From Malachius bipustulatus (lineage: Eukaryota > Arthropoda > Insecta > Coleoptera > Melyridae), in contig OU342632.1 of NCBI GenBank assembly GCA_910589415.1, positions 18,665,507-18,729,506 of the forward strand: DNA of 64,000 nt, written 5' to 3'. The stretch's first letter is position 1. The number at the start of each line of letters is the position of its first letter. The notes below the pieces were generated by a model. That model saw nothing but the letters and a program-made list of their open reading frames with translations. It made no database searches and was not told the DNA's origin. The translations under genes and the position numbers were made by a program. Shown here in pieces: positions 24,861 through 34,921 of this stretch.

Positions 24861-25079
24861 AATTTCATTCGGCATAATTCGTTCGTCTACGCAAGTTCGT
24901 GAGTTCAAAGAACAATCAACCCCATCCCTTCCTTCCCTCTAAACATGCGCATGCAAAAAGAGAAATGAAAAGGAAGAGAAGAGTACACTCAATCAATTGA
25001 ACATTTACTGTGCATCTACCTACTCCTGTTTCCCTTTGGGCTGAGCCCTGGTCCTTCATCCTACATCAATCAAAATTAT

Positions 25080-26081
25080 TAGTAAAATATTGCTCCAAAC
25101 ACAGCTGGTCGGGATGGAGTTCCCAGAGATACTCAAGCCTCTGTGTGCCCAAGAAATCCAATGCAAGAAAATGCGAGAGGACTATAGACTCACCAGTTCA
25201 ATGAGTCACACTTTAAAAATTTTCCTGAAAACAATACACCAAAAATTATACAGAAAATGCGAGAGAGACATAAGCGACTCACAATTTGGATTCCGACAAG
25301 CGTTGGGTACGCGGGACGCGATAATCGTGACACAGGTGCTAGTCCAAAACTGTTACGATCAGAGAAAAGACGTGTGTCTGTGCTTCATAGACTACGAGAA
25401 AGCTTTCGATCGAGTGTAACACCAGAAATTGATGCAGATACTTATGAGGCTTGACACAGACCAAAAGGACATCCGATGACCTGTACTGAAACCAAAATGC
25501 TAAAGTCAAACTAGAAAATACAGTGTCCAACAACACTATACAAATTAAAAGAGGAGTGTGGCAGGGGTGCGTGCTGTCTCCACTCCTATTCAACCTATAT
25601 TCAGAGACAATTTTTTAAGAGGCCTTGGAAGACGCAGAAATTGATAGCCGATTATATAGACGATCTACAGCAAATTGTAAATATGGTGGGGGAACACGGC
25701 AAATATAATACCAAAAAGACGAAATCAATATCATCTCCAGAAACCTAAATGTATTCGCAAACTCCAGAATAACATTTGGGGCAGCGCCCATTGAAAGAGT
25801 GGATAAATTTAAGTACTCTTCGAGGACTGGACATCGGACAAAAATACCAAAAGCCGTATGGAGCAGGCCCGAGAAGTATTCCTGAGGCTTAGAAGTGCGC
25901 TTATCTATTCAGACTATGACATCGACCTGATGATAAGATTCTTAAAGCTATGACTATGATGTGGAAGGTTGGATCCTAAAGATGAGTAGTATCAGCAAAC
26001 TGGATGCCTTCGAGATGTGGCTGTATCGCAGAGTTCTCAAAATACCATGGACAGCGAGAGTGATAAACACGGAAGTTCTTA
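25080..26081 (+). pseudogene. Non-LTR retrotransposon reverse transcriptase, 5' part (split by Harbinger)
   Basis: The translation at 25090-25419 ends in DSQFGFRQALGTRDAI and CLCFIDYEKAFDRV, which are RT domain motifs of insect LINEs often labelled endonuclease-reverse transcriptase (RTE-like). Frameshifted pieces follow: IKRGVWQGCVLSPLLFNLYS (about 25540-25605), DDLQQIVN-like sequence, and at 25990-26080 LDAFEMWLYRRVLKIPWTAR and VINTEVL. The order matches the RT thumb and C-terminal region of the family. The frame stops at 26081, exactly where the Harbinger element begins, and resumes at 29572. Multiple stops and frameshifts show it is dead. The 5' end and the endonuclease are missing. Confidence 0.85.
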
Positions 26082-26271
26082 AAGTGGGCGTTCACAACGG
26101 CGCACCGCACATTGCACTGCACTTAGCATTGCACATAGTATCGCACTTAGCATGGCGTCAGTGCTAGGTCATGTGTGTTCACGTTGGAGCACCGCACGCA
26201 CCCTCGACCATCCTATAACCTATAATTTATATAGTGCAGTTGTAATAAAGCAAGTGTAGAGAATTGCAATA

Positions 26272-26597
26272 ATGTCGAATATATCTGAATCTTCTTCAGA
26301 TGAAGAGCTTAATATGTTGTTAGATACTCCTCTAATTAGATTGTTATTACAAAAAAGGGCAAGTACAATAAAGGAGTCTGTTCATCCTATAAATAGGAAG
26401 AAACTTGAATTTGGAGAATATCATCATTTGATGACTGATTTAAAGAAAGCCCCTGACCGCTTTTATTCATATATGAGGATGACACAAGCAACATTTGAAT
26501 ACATTTTGAATAAAATTCAAAGTTTCTTTCACAAAGAATAGAAAAACTGTCATTCTCGACCCATTTTAGCAGAAGAAAGATTAATGGTGACTATTAG
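26272..26597 (+). CDS. Harbinger transposase, exon 1 (one in-frame stop)
   Basis: Starts MSNISESSSDEELNMLLDTP and contains the N-terminal helical region typical of Harbinger nucleases (FYSYMRMTQATFEYILNKI). A TAG at 26539-26541 interrupts the frame at about residue 90. After it the family-like sequence continues (SRPILAEERLMVTIR) to a good donor, ATTAG|GTAAGT. Spliced to exon 2 it reads TIR-FLATGMSF, exactly as in related transposases. Exon lengths of 326 and 862 nt sum to a multiple of three, giving 395 residues if the stop is read through. A single stop in an otherwise clean frame suggests recent inactivation or a sequencing error. An alternative donor that avoids the stop was not found. 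Confidence 0.85.
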
Positions 26598-26731
26598 GTA
26601 AGTAAAAAAACAATTTTGCGGATTATATTGTGTTTAAAAAAAAATATATTATATAAAACGTAACAAAAATTCTAGTCGAAAACATAAATAAATCACAAAT
26701 ATAACAATAATGATAGCAGAAAAAAAGTGTA

Positions 26732-27483
26732 TTATTGCTGGTTCAAATTCGGAAAGATCCATTGCTCGTTTTGGGTATCGCTAGTATTGAAAGTTGAACC
26801 ACTTCGTGCAAAATTATTCGATTGTGTGATAGTGTTAGTTGATATATCTATGAAAGCTGTAGAATTACTAGCATTTACAGGAGGTTCATCGGACATTTCA
26901 CTTTCCAACAATTGCAACATTTTAATACGAAATTTCATTTTCCTTTTTGGAGATAAAATTCTGATATGTGGCAAAATACTATTGAAGAATGCTGTGTCTT
27001 CATCCACAGGTTCATTTTTTCGAGCCATGCGATTTTCTTCCTTTTTCTGTAAGTATTGTAACTTTTCTTGTTCAGTTTGTAACAAGGCACAGGCAAGTGC
27101 ATTGTCTTGAGGCTGTTTCCTTTTTCTTGTTATGACAGTTGAAGTTGATGGGACCGGTGAGGGTTCTGATGAAAAATTGTTACTCCCTTGAGTACTAATG
27201 TCTTCTGAGGAATTTACTGGCTGATTCAATATGTAGTCATCATCTTCATGTTCCTCATCAACAACTACTGTTGAATGGTCTTCTTCTTCAATCGCCGGAA
27301 TATTTCCTGAACTTGGCCGCGGTGTAAACTGGTCCTTTAAAAACAAAAGTTGTTTAAAATATGGCCATTCACATTGTTCATCCTCCTCCTCATCTGAAGA
27401 TCCTGACCTTTTTACCAGAATTTGAACCAGTTTCTTGGAAAAAGTTTCCCTTAATCTTTTCCACTGTGCTTTTGCTGCTGTCA
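26732..27483 (-). CDS. Harbinger accessory MADF/Myb-like protein, exon 2
   Basis: This exon follows a clean acceptor (TTTTATTTCAG at 27494-27484) and joins exon 1 (28687-28819). Together they total 885 nt, or 294 residues with no internal stop. It starts TAAKAQWKRLRETFSKKL, the second half of a MADF/Myb-SANT-like DNA-binding domain, followed by PYFKQLLFLKDQF. An acidic and serine-rich linker (EEEDHSTVVVDEEHEDDDY) and a C-terminal region resembling the BESS-like tail of such proteins come next. Harbinger elements need this second protein for nuclear import of the transposase and for binding the transposon ends (established for the superfamily). The whole exon lies antisense inside the transposase intron (26598-27767). 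A GTG-start reading from 27484 is an artefact of ignoring the intron. Confidence 0.88.
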
Positions 27484-27611
27484 CTGAAATAAAAAGTATG
27501 TATGTGTCTAGTATTTATTTAGGCATAGTTACTTGTTTTATGATAACTAAGGTTACCATCCTGCTGCTATGTTACCTTGTCAATAATTTTATTATTAATT
27601 TTCATGTCTGA

Positions 27612-27660
27612 AGATGCTGTTTTAAAAATGGCGAAACACGTGTAACATTCATAATAGGTA
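27612..27660 (+). ncRNA. Decayed hammerhead-like motif
   Basis: ATGT-CTGAAGA (CUGANGA core intact) is followed by a weak stem II (GCT...GGC), then CGAAACACGTGTA with the same stem III as the ribozyme at 22832, and ACAT, which pairs with the ATGT. Stem II has an unpaired base next to A9, so activity is doubtful. It lies in the intron shared by both Harbinger genes. Confidence 0.45.
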
Positions 27661-27767
27661 CATCTAAAATATTTAAAATATTTTTTTTTAAACATCGGTT
27701 TTTTATTTATTATCAATACCTAATTGTAACCAATACGTAAGTACTTGTACTGGAATTTTTGTTGTAG

Positions 27768-28629
27768 ATTTCTTGCAACTGGTATGTCATTTCGAAGTCT
27801 GGCTTACAGTTTTCGCATGGGAGCAAGCACGGTAAGTGGTATAGTCAGGGAGACTGTCGAGTTAATATGGAATGCTTTACATGATGAACACATGCCCGTC
27901 CCATCCAAAGAAAAGTTTGAAAAAATTTCAGAAGATTATTACAGACTCTGGAATTTTCCAAACTGCATGGGCACTCTAGACGGCAAACACATAAGAATAC
28001 GATGTCCTAGTCAATCTGGTTCAATGTTTCACAATTACAAAGGATTTTTTTCTATTGTGCTTCAGGCACTAGTTGACGCAAATTATAAATTTATTAGTAT
28101 CGATGTTGGCGGGTATGGGAAACAAAGTGATGGAGGCACCTTCAGAGCATCTGGATTATATCAAAGATTGATAAATGGAACATTAGATTTGCCTGGAAGT
28201 AGAAATCTACCAGGATCAAACTTCAACATGCCATACGTTATATTAGCGGATGAAGCTTATCCATTGATGAGAAATTTATTAAAACCCTACAGCAAACAAG
28301 ATTTGACTCCTACTTGTGAATATTTTAATATCCGTCTGTCACGAGCAAGAAGAACTGTTGAACATGCATTTGGAATAATAAGAGCAAAATGGGAAATTTT
28401 AGACAAATCTATATCAACAAATGTGGAGCTTGCAGACATAATTGTTAAAGCTATTTGTGTTCTACACAACACAATAATTGACAAAGAAGGTGTGGAACAT
28501 AATTTACAAGAAAATCACCTACACTGCGAACATCGACCACCAAATCCTGTGCAAAGGGGAAGACTAAATACTGAAGCTAAATTCATTAGAGACGTATTTA
28601 GAACATATTTATGCCAACATCCATGTTAA
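27768..28629 (+). CDS. Harbinger transposase, exon 2 (catalytic domain)
   Basis: Begins after the acceptor TTTTTGTTGTAG. The frame is open for 286 residues to TAA. The DDE nuclease residues are visible: first D in NCMGTLDGKHIRIRCP, second D in VILADEAYPLMRNLL, and E in RRTVEHAFGIIRAKWEIL. The LSRARRTVEHAFG and LHNTIIDKEG motifs identify the DDE_Tnp_4 / HARBI1 group. The HTH-like segment FRSLAYSFRMGASTVSGIV lies near the exon start. The C-terminus (RDVFRTYLC) is complete. Cut-and-paste transposition into TWA sites is the known activity of the family. Apart from the exon 1 stop, the frame shows no damage. The exon lies inside the intron of the antisense MADF gene. Confidence 0.95.
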
Positions 28630-28686
28630 TGTCAAATATCTGCTAAATTGCTAGAAATTAAAAGTAAAGTTTCTCGATTTTCTTAC

Positions 28687-28819
28687 TCGTTATTCCACAT
28701 TCCTGTGTAATTTCTTTCCATAATTTGCCTAATAGTAGGCTGTTGTGATGCCCTTTGTTGCGTTTATTCCAAATTGCTTCTCTTGCAAAAATTAAACTGA
28801 TTAATTTTTCTTTATTCAT
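28687..28819 (-). CDS. Harbinger accessory MADF/Myb-like protein, exon 1
   Basis: The ATG at 28819 opens MNKEKLISLIFAREAIWNKR, then GHHNSLLLGKLWKEI and TQECGIT. This is the first half of a MADF-type DNA-binding domain: helix 1 with the W in AIWNKR, and LWKEI in helix 2. The exon ends in a phase-1 donor (A|GTAAGA at 28687/28686) and continues in frame at 27483 (ACG-A|TG-ACA), giving GIT-MTAAKAQW. It is too short to have been obvious as an ORF. Neighbouring copies of the element elsewhere in the genome would test the splice. The intron (27484-28686) contains the whole of transposase exon 2. Confidence 0.85.
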
Positions 28820-29021
28820 TATTATTATTTTCGACGCGTGCAGGTGAAGGCAATGCTAAATAATACTAAGCTCATTTAACCTAGCCTTGTACCATCGCCT
28901 GCATGCTAGGACATGCAATGCACAATGCTATGTGCTGTGCGCGGTTATGAACACTCGCATTCTAGTGTATGTATTAATTAGCCTAGAGCGGTCAGAGCTA
29001 TGTGCGATGCTAAGTGCAGTG

Positions 29022-29531
29022 CACGGTGTAAGATATATAGGTGAGTGAACGAAGCACGTATTTCAACAGTAAAGCGCGCGACGAAAACCGGAACCTCAGT
29101 GTATGAGAGAGTCTTTCCAGCTGGGCTCTGACCTCTTGCTCTTACACATGCAAATTGCCATTATCAGGGTGTCATGCTACTCAATTTTATTTTTTTCTGA
29201 AGAAGCGATAAGCAAAAATGGGTAGAAACTGTGATTTGCCTAATTGTAGAAGTTGATGCGATGAAACTATAACGGGTATTTCATCGAGTGACATTTTAAC
29301 ATTTAAATATTAATAAAATTAGAACATAAGAGCACGCGTTTATCAGCGAATATGCGTGAATCTTTATGCTAGCGCTTGTGCGCTTGTCCGAGAGAAGAGT
29401 ACGGCAGAACTAATCATTGCGAGCGAGAGCAACAAAACAAATGGGTAAAACAGATGTAACGTGACGAGTGGTGACGATATCGGGTCGCACTGGGGAGTCT
29501 TGTTCCAACACCTTAGTTATTTTACACCGTG
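29022..29531. mobile_element. 510-bp element with 8-bp target duplication, inside the Harbinger TIR
   Basis: The ends CACGGTGTAA (29022) and TTACACCGTG (29531) are perfect inverted copies, with weaker matching for about 35 bp. GTGCAGTG occurs directly on both sides (29014-29021 and 29532-29539). Removing the insert restores a right TIR that aligns with the left Harbinger TIR (GCACTGCACTTAGCAT), so the insertion is certain. Target duplications of 8 bp are typical of hAT and P elements. Inside, ATG at 29218 opens MGRNCDLPNCRS and then a stop. This resembles the start of a THAP zinc finger, which is found in P-element transposases. It is therefore a candidate internally deleted P-type element; hAT is the alternative. 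Confidence 0.8.
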
Positions 29532-29571
29532 GTGCAGTGCAATGTGCAGTGCGCCGTTGTGAACGCCCACT

Positions 29572-29780
29572 TTAGGCGTGTGAACAGAGAACGCACACTA
29601 TTCGATGCGGTCAGGAAAGGAAAAACAGCTTATTTGGGATACATCATGCGTAATTGCGTAACGAAAAATATAGGCTCCTACAGCTGATAATCGAGGGCGA
29701 GATTGATGGCAAAAAAAAGATTGGGGAGGAAGAAAATGTCTTGACTTCGGAACATACGTGATATACAGTCCCTGATTCAC
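29572..29780 (+). pseudogene. Non-LTR retrotransposon, 3' part after the Harbinger insertion
   Basis: Directly continues the LINE interrupted at 26081. The codons across the repaired site read EVL-RRVNRERTLFD, followed by AVRKGKTAYLGYIMRN, the family's C-terminal motif of the type KLEYLGHIMRN. Later, in another frame, comes LQLIIEGEIDGKKRLGRKK (about 29675-29740). This matches the basic C-terminal tail of insect endonuclease-reverse transcriptase LINEs. Confidence 0.85.
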
Positions 29781-29851
29781 ACCGCGCATGTCTCAGTAAT
29801 GGTTGAATTTTCCAAAAAAACTAATTTTCAATTCTTAATAAGCCCGAAATT

Positions 29852-30025
29852 AGAGCGGCCGGTAGCTCAGCGGGATATCAGTTCGAATCCCACTCCAGGC
29901 TTGGGTGTTGTGTTCGCCTAAAAAACTATTTATAAATTATAAAAAAATGTCTGTGGCTGAAAGAGACAGTTCTCGCAGCCCATAATTACCAGAGTGGAGC
30001 GACTGCGTCTTACATACAAAGTTAA
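29852..30025 (+). mobile_element. tRNA-derived SINE, internally deleted head
   Basis: GCCGGTAGCTCAGCGGG carries an A-box-like sequence and AGTTCGAATCCCACTCC is a B box. The anticodon region between them is missing. The body continues with GTCTGTGGCTGAAAGAGACA and GTTCTCGCAGCCCATAATTA and ends near GTCTTACATACAAAGTT. RNA polymerase III boxes on a non-tRNA body identify a SINE. This is not a functional tRNA. Confidence 0.7.
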
Positions 30026-31815
30026 AACCGTTGTTCTCTCTTAAAAAAATGAAATTGCCCATATTTTCTCTAATTCTCTAACCGACCTCGTATCTCTCAC
30101 TGTTTCTAAGATCCACATTATATCACCTGTTATCTTGGGCACACTCTATAGTCGTGCAATTACTGCAGATATCGTTGCAGAATGCGAGTCTACCAGTTGT
30201 AAAAGGATCTTGTTTAACAAAAATAAAGTAATTCTGGTGTTAATTTGATTATTTTTGTTTTATAGGGTTGTTTTCTATTACATAAACGTGGCCTATTATT
30301 TTATTACACCTATTTGAATGAATTCTTCTTACTCTCCTATTTCAGAATGTTTTTTTGTTAATTTTGGGCGTGCTATATAGCTATTATCTATACCTGATCC
30401 TGGACGTCCAGAACGCTTCATCGGAAAATCATATCTATCCCTCTTGCCGCTTTAGCTTATCCTTGGAATTACTTCGTCACAAGAAAAACCTTTCAACGAG
30501 CTTTTTTTGTGATGGCTATATTCGAGCTGCTTTGGCTCAGTGATGTAATCTCGGGAGTTATTGGGCTAAGGGTTTGTTGTTTAGTCTGCTATAGACGATT
30601 TGGAAAGTCAGCTCAGAGATCTCCTTTCAAGGCGCTGGCCGTAGTATCGACAGGTGGTCTATAGGTGCCGGACGCGAGGAACGTGTCGCATTCTTGGGAT
30701 TTTCAGGGAGAGTCTTTTGTTTGCGGCGGTTGCAATCTAAAAAGTTCTATAAGTTACTAATTACGTTTATTGGTTTAATTATTATGAATGAAGTTTGATT
30801 ACGTACGTTGCCGTTAAAATCTCTTAAAATCTGTAAAGGGCACTTCTCTGGAAACATGATAAAAATTCTTATACTGAAGATTTTTCGAGTTATTAGACGT
30901 GATAGTTTTGATTGGACCACCCTGTAAACAGCCTTTAGCAACACCGCAAATCAGGTCGATAGCATAATACGATAATTTAAACGTTCATGTATTCAAACGG
31001 GCGGTACCTACCAATACCACTCGCTAACTACAGCGCTGAGAAACAACGTTGATTACAGGAGCACTTACATCAAAAGCGCCATTAATTTTATTGTCTGCGT
31101 AGTGAGACGTTTTTGATAATAATTGTAAATAACGACATCATTAGACAAATTCAGGAATACCTAGCCTAATCCATTATTGATGTCGTTATTAGGAACAATG
31201 GAACACGAATAATTTAGTACGATTTACGAACCGTAGATTGGAATGAGTTTGAAGTAAGTATGTAGTAAGTAGTTGGAAGTTAGGTAAATGTTGTTTTAAT
31301 CAACGATGAATATGAACATCAGTTTATCAGATATCTCGCCAATTTTATCAAGAATGAAACAAATTTCCTAACGGTCTTCCCCTGCAATCATTGCACAGAT
31401 GAACGTTTCAACGTACAAAAGATACCAAGAAATTGCAAGAGTCCCTTCTTTTATTGCATGCTTCTTAGAAAAATTGGGGTGAAAACATCGGCTGCTACTA
31501 CAAGGGTGACATCTATAATTCTTGGCTGGTCATTTTTGGAACTAAAAGTACTCACAAAATCATTGCAACGAGAACTGGTATATTGAACGGAACAGGCAGT
31601 GAAATCCAAACAGGTAAATTTTAATCGGAATAATCGAAACAGACCGTTACATAGCCGTAACAGTTTCAATATAATTGTTACGTTATTTTTGTCACACCAC
31701 CACCGAGAAAGCCAATGACAATAAAAACGGTGTAAGCGTAACTGGATTTCCGTCGATCTCCGACAGTCATTTACATAACAATGAAGCTGAATAAGAGGTG
31801 AAGTACCTATACAGT
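30026..31815. other. Non-coding DNA, no gene seen
   Basis: A possible element end (GGACCACCCTGTAAACAG) occurs at 30900-30930. The frames at 30355-30543 and 31451-31669 carry no recognisable domain. Confidence 0.4.
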
Positions 31816-33740
31816 TTATTCAGGGATATGCACCCACAAGTACATCGAATGACGAAGAAATGGAAGCATTTTTGGAAGACATATCCAAAGCATTGGAATC
31901 AGAGAATTTTATTGCCAGGGTTGTACAAAAAGTCAGAACAGATTCTGAAAATTTTGGAATTTTCGGCCTGGGCGAAAGGAACCTACAAGAAGACATGATA
32001 CCTAGGCAATGAGAATTTGTTCTATTTCAACACCTGTCCACGGAAATGTACAGAAAAAAGATATGCAGGGATGTCCGGTCCGGTTTGACACGGGAAGTGA
32101 CCACAGGCTTGTCAGAGCAACCCTCACATTCAATCTCAAGATCGAAAGTAACAAACTAATACACAAAGGCAGGTTTAAGACCCCGAAGGAGCTGGATCGG
32201 AATGAAGATGAATACCAGGAGGAGCTAAAGAAAAACTAGAGCCAATCATCCTGGGTAAAGTGGAGATAAATGAACTTGGCGGCAAAGTTTCTTCAGACAT
32301 CCGAAATGCCGCCAGGTAAGTGTGCGGTAAAATCAAACACAAAAAAGACAGAAAACTACAATCAACTACATTGAAGGTCATAGAACAAAGAAGGAGTATA
32401 CCAAAAGGAGCACGACAGCGTATAGAGAACTAAATAAGAAAATTAGAAAGAAAATTAGAAGAAACATCCGAATGCACAATAACTCCCATAGAAAGCAACT
32501 CCAACATGAAAGTCTTAAACCGCCATAGATGACGCACTACACCTGCTCCTCAACAGATGTCTTGAAGAGGGCAAGATACCGGACGCATGGAAGAACGCAT
32601 AAGTCCTTGAAATTGCTATTCAATAGAGAAGACAAGGCTAACATAGAAAATTACCGACCTTACAGTCTTTTATCACATCCATACAAACTCCTAACTAAGA
32701 TTATAACCAACAGACTTACAAAGAAATTCGACTTGTACCAACCAGTAGAACAGGCGGGCTTCAGAAGGGGATACAGCACAAACGACCACTTGCAAGCATT
32801 CCGCACACGGATAGAGAATACATCGGAATACAACATACCCCTGCCATCACAAAGCCTTCGACAGCGTCGAAACCTGGGCATTTTTTTATTCCAGTCCCCT
32901 GAAATATATCTATGAAAGTGCCACTCTCCAGGTCAAAATAAAGGAGGATTTAATGACTAATAAAATCCTAGAAAAGAGAGTCATACGGCAAGGAGACACA
33001 AATTCCCCAAAGCTCTTTACTATGACACTCGAAAATATATTCAAGTCACTTTCTTGGGAGAAGAGAGGCAATTAAATCGATGGAACTTCCCTGAACCACC
33101 TACGATTCCCAGACGACATCGTTCTAAGTGATAACCAGGAACTATCAGAGATGCTGCAACAGCTAAATGAAGCGTCCAGAAGAGTGGGACTAAAAATAAA
33201 TCTCAAAAAAATAAAATAGTCAGTAACACCGGAGACACTTTGAATATAGACGACCAAACGGTGGAAAACGTAGAAGAGTGGGGCATACCATCAAAATAGG
33301 CAAAGAGAATCAGACAGCTGAAATAAAACGCAGAATCCTACCGGCCTTTAAACGATGGGAATAACAAAAAAGAGAGCAAACCAGCTTAGAGTGATGCAAA
33401 GGGCATAAGAGCGCGCAATGCTCGGCATACGTCTACGAGATAAAATTGAAAATGAAGAGATTAGACGAAGAACTAAGACCGTTGCCATTACAGCGCGCAT
33501 TGCAGGCTTAAGTGACAATGGGCTGGCCACGTAGCTAGACAGGACCCGAAGAGATGGGCATCGAAGATCGCATTCTGGCGGCCTAGACAGACAAAACGCA
33601 GCACAGACAGCCCAATGAGAAGATGGCTAGACGATATCAAAAAAACAGCAGAGAACAGATGAAAGAGGACTACGTCCAGGAGTGGACTACTAATGGCTGA
33701 CAGAGGAGGAGAAGAATTTGAATGATGGTAATTTGACATT
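31816..33740 (+). pseudogene. RTE-like LINE, endonuclease remnant plus reverse transcriptase, broken
   Basis: At 31825-31900 one frame reads GYAPTSTSNDEEMEAFLED, the APE-endonuclease YAPTS motif. DTGSDHRLVRATLTF (about 32085-32130) is the catalytic SDHR motif. RT follows: NREDKANIENYRPYSLLSH, YKLLTKIITNRLTKKFDLYQ, PVEQAGFRRGYSTNDHLQ (32620-32800), then frameshifted DDIVLSDNQELSEMLQQLNE (about 33113-33170). RT C-terminal motifs extend to 33740. About ten frameshifts and stops are visible. The N-terminal part of the endonuclease is missing. This is a different family from the LINE at 25080. Confidence 0.88.
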
Positions 33741-34031
33741 TTTTAGGATTCGAAGAGATTATTTTAGGTAGTACCACAAACAAAGCGTTCAGGTACTTCT
33801 TTGATACCTTGATTCAAATTGACACATTGAGTCGAATCCTTCAACTACTTGTCGCAGATTCTCTTTAAGCATTGCAGTGAATTTCTCGAAAAATGAAATA
33901 AGGAATTTTCTCAATAACCACGTATGGTTACTGTGAAGAAAAGCTGAAGAAAATCCGTGTTACGTATTTGAACATCGTTTTCAACATCAGATTTCGTTGA
34001 ACGTTTGGGGTGAAAGAAGACAAATTACTTC

Positions 34032-34921
34032 TGTAACGGGATTTTCTGTTAGGTAATGGTGATTTCCCAGGGATGGATGTCTGCCCCTTTGTAGTTTGTA
34101 CCCACGACAAGTCAATTAAAAATTACAAATCTTTATTTACAAGTATTCTATTTACACATATCTATATTTTTGTCTTGCTAATACTGATAACCACTGTATC
34201 CTATGGGCTGGCTCTCGTCCTCCACAATCCGTCTAATTGGTTGCAGATAGCCGCGTCGGGGCGCGTACTAATGCTGATTGGTCGTTTACCTACGGCCACT
34301 CTTGAACGGTTCGCGGCCGGCTCTTCAGCGCCAGTCGCCCGCTCGCAGTCGCACAGTGCGTGTCGGTTGCTGTAGTCTCCGGAACACGCGCCGGAAAGCA
34401 ATCTGGGAGGATATTCTCCGGCGGCGAGGCTACCTGAAACAAAGTCCGTTCCCGATGCCTCAATATGACCTCGGGACGGCTGTTACTGAATCCGGCCCTC
34501 AATACAGGCCGGATAGGGACTGAAGGGATCAGCCGGTACTTCAATGCAGCGCCGACTGATTCCCTATACTGAATCGGTTACCGGCCAGAGCTCACTCCAC
34601 TCTGGTCGGTCTGCCGATACCGGGTTACAGTGAGGTTCGACTCATTTCATCGACCTACTGTAGCCGGCTACGTAAATGGATAGGGTGCACTCAATACATG
34701 CCCCAGGTGATCTCCGAGCTCAATTCACAAGGAGAGAGAGTGGTTCTCGAGTCAGTACCTCGGATCCTCTGACCAGCTCTTTAGTTGGCTCTGTTTATAT
34801 AGCCGGTGCTGGTGGAGATAACCTGCTAATCACTGTCGTAAAAACTGTATCACTCTTGATAAACCCTTCTAATAATGCAAATAAATAATAATTACCAACG
34901 AAAACCTTGGATTTCGTTACA
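34032..34921 (-). mobile_element. Solo LTR (gypsy-type), copy 1, 4-bp target duplication
   Basis: The ends are TGTAACGGG (34032) and TTTCGTTACA (34921). CTTC flanks both sides (34028-34031 and 34922-34925). A closely similar copy lies at 50647-51553 in a different place. Orientation is minus: reading that way the LTR starts TGTAACGAAATCC, has a TATA box (TATATAAACAGAG, about 34801-34789) and a polyadenylation signal AATAAA (about 34137-34132). There is no internal retroviral-type coding region on either side, so the element recombined to a solo LTR. The GC-rich middle carries a phased CTCAATACA-like motif array. Confidence 0.85.
34455..34765. repeat. Phased CTCAATACA-type motif array in LTR copy 1
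   Basis: Variants of CTCAATACA occur about every 35-50 bp: CCTCAATATGACC (34457), CCTCAATACAGGCC (34498), CTTCAATGCAGCG (34541), GCTCACTCCAC (34589), ACTCATTTCATC (34640), ACTCAATACATGCC (34690), GCTCAATTCAC (34719) and GTCAGTACC (34751). The spacers are GC-rich and partly palindromic. Function unknown. Confidence 0.6.

Larger units (their letters stand above)
26082..29571. mobile_element. PIF/Harbinger DNA transposon, nearly intact, inside a LINE
   Basis: The terminal inverted repeats are about 70 bp. The left end reads AAGTGGGCGTTCACAACGGC and the right end is its reverse complement ending CGCCCACT. TTA lies on both sides (26079-26081 and 29572-29574), the expected 3-bp target duplication. 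Removing the element and one TTA restores the LINE reading frame, which proves the boundaries. It encodes two proteins: a DDE transposase (+, exons 26272-26597 and 27768-28629) and a MADF/Myb-like protein (-, exons 28687-28819 and 26732-27483). The right TIR is itself interrupted by a 510-bp insertion at 29022-29531. Subterminal copies of GCACTGCACTTAGCAT-like motifs crowd both ends. Confidence 0.95.

Noticed and set aside
29860..29902. tRNA gene
   Set aside because: A and B boxes are present but the anticodon arm is missing and a SINE body follows.
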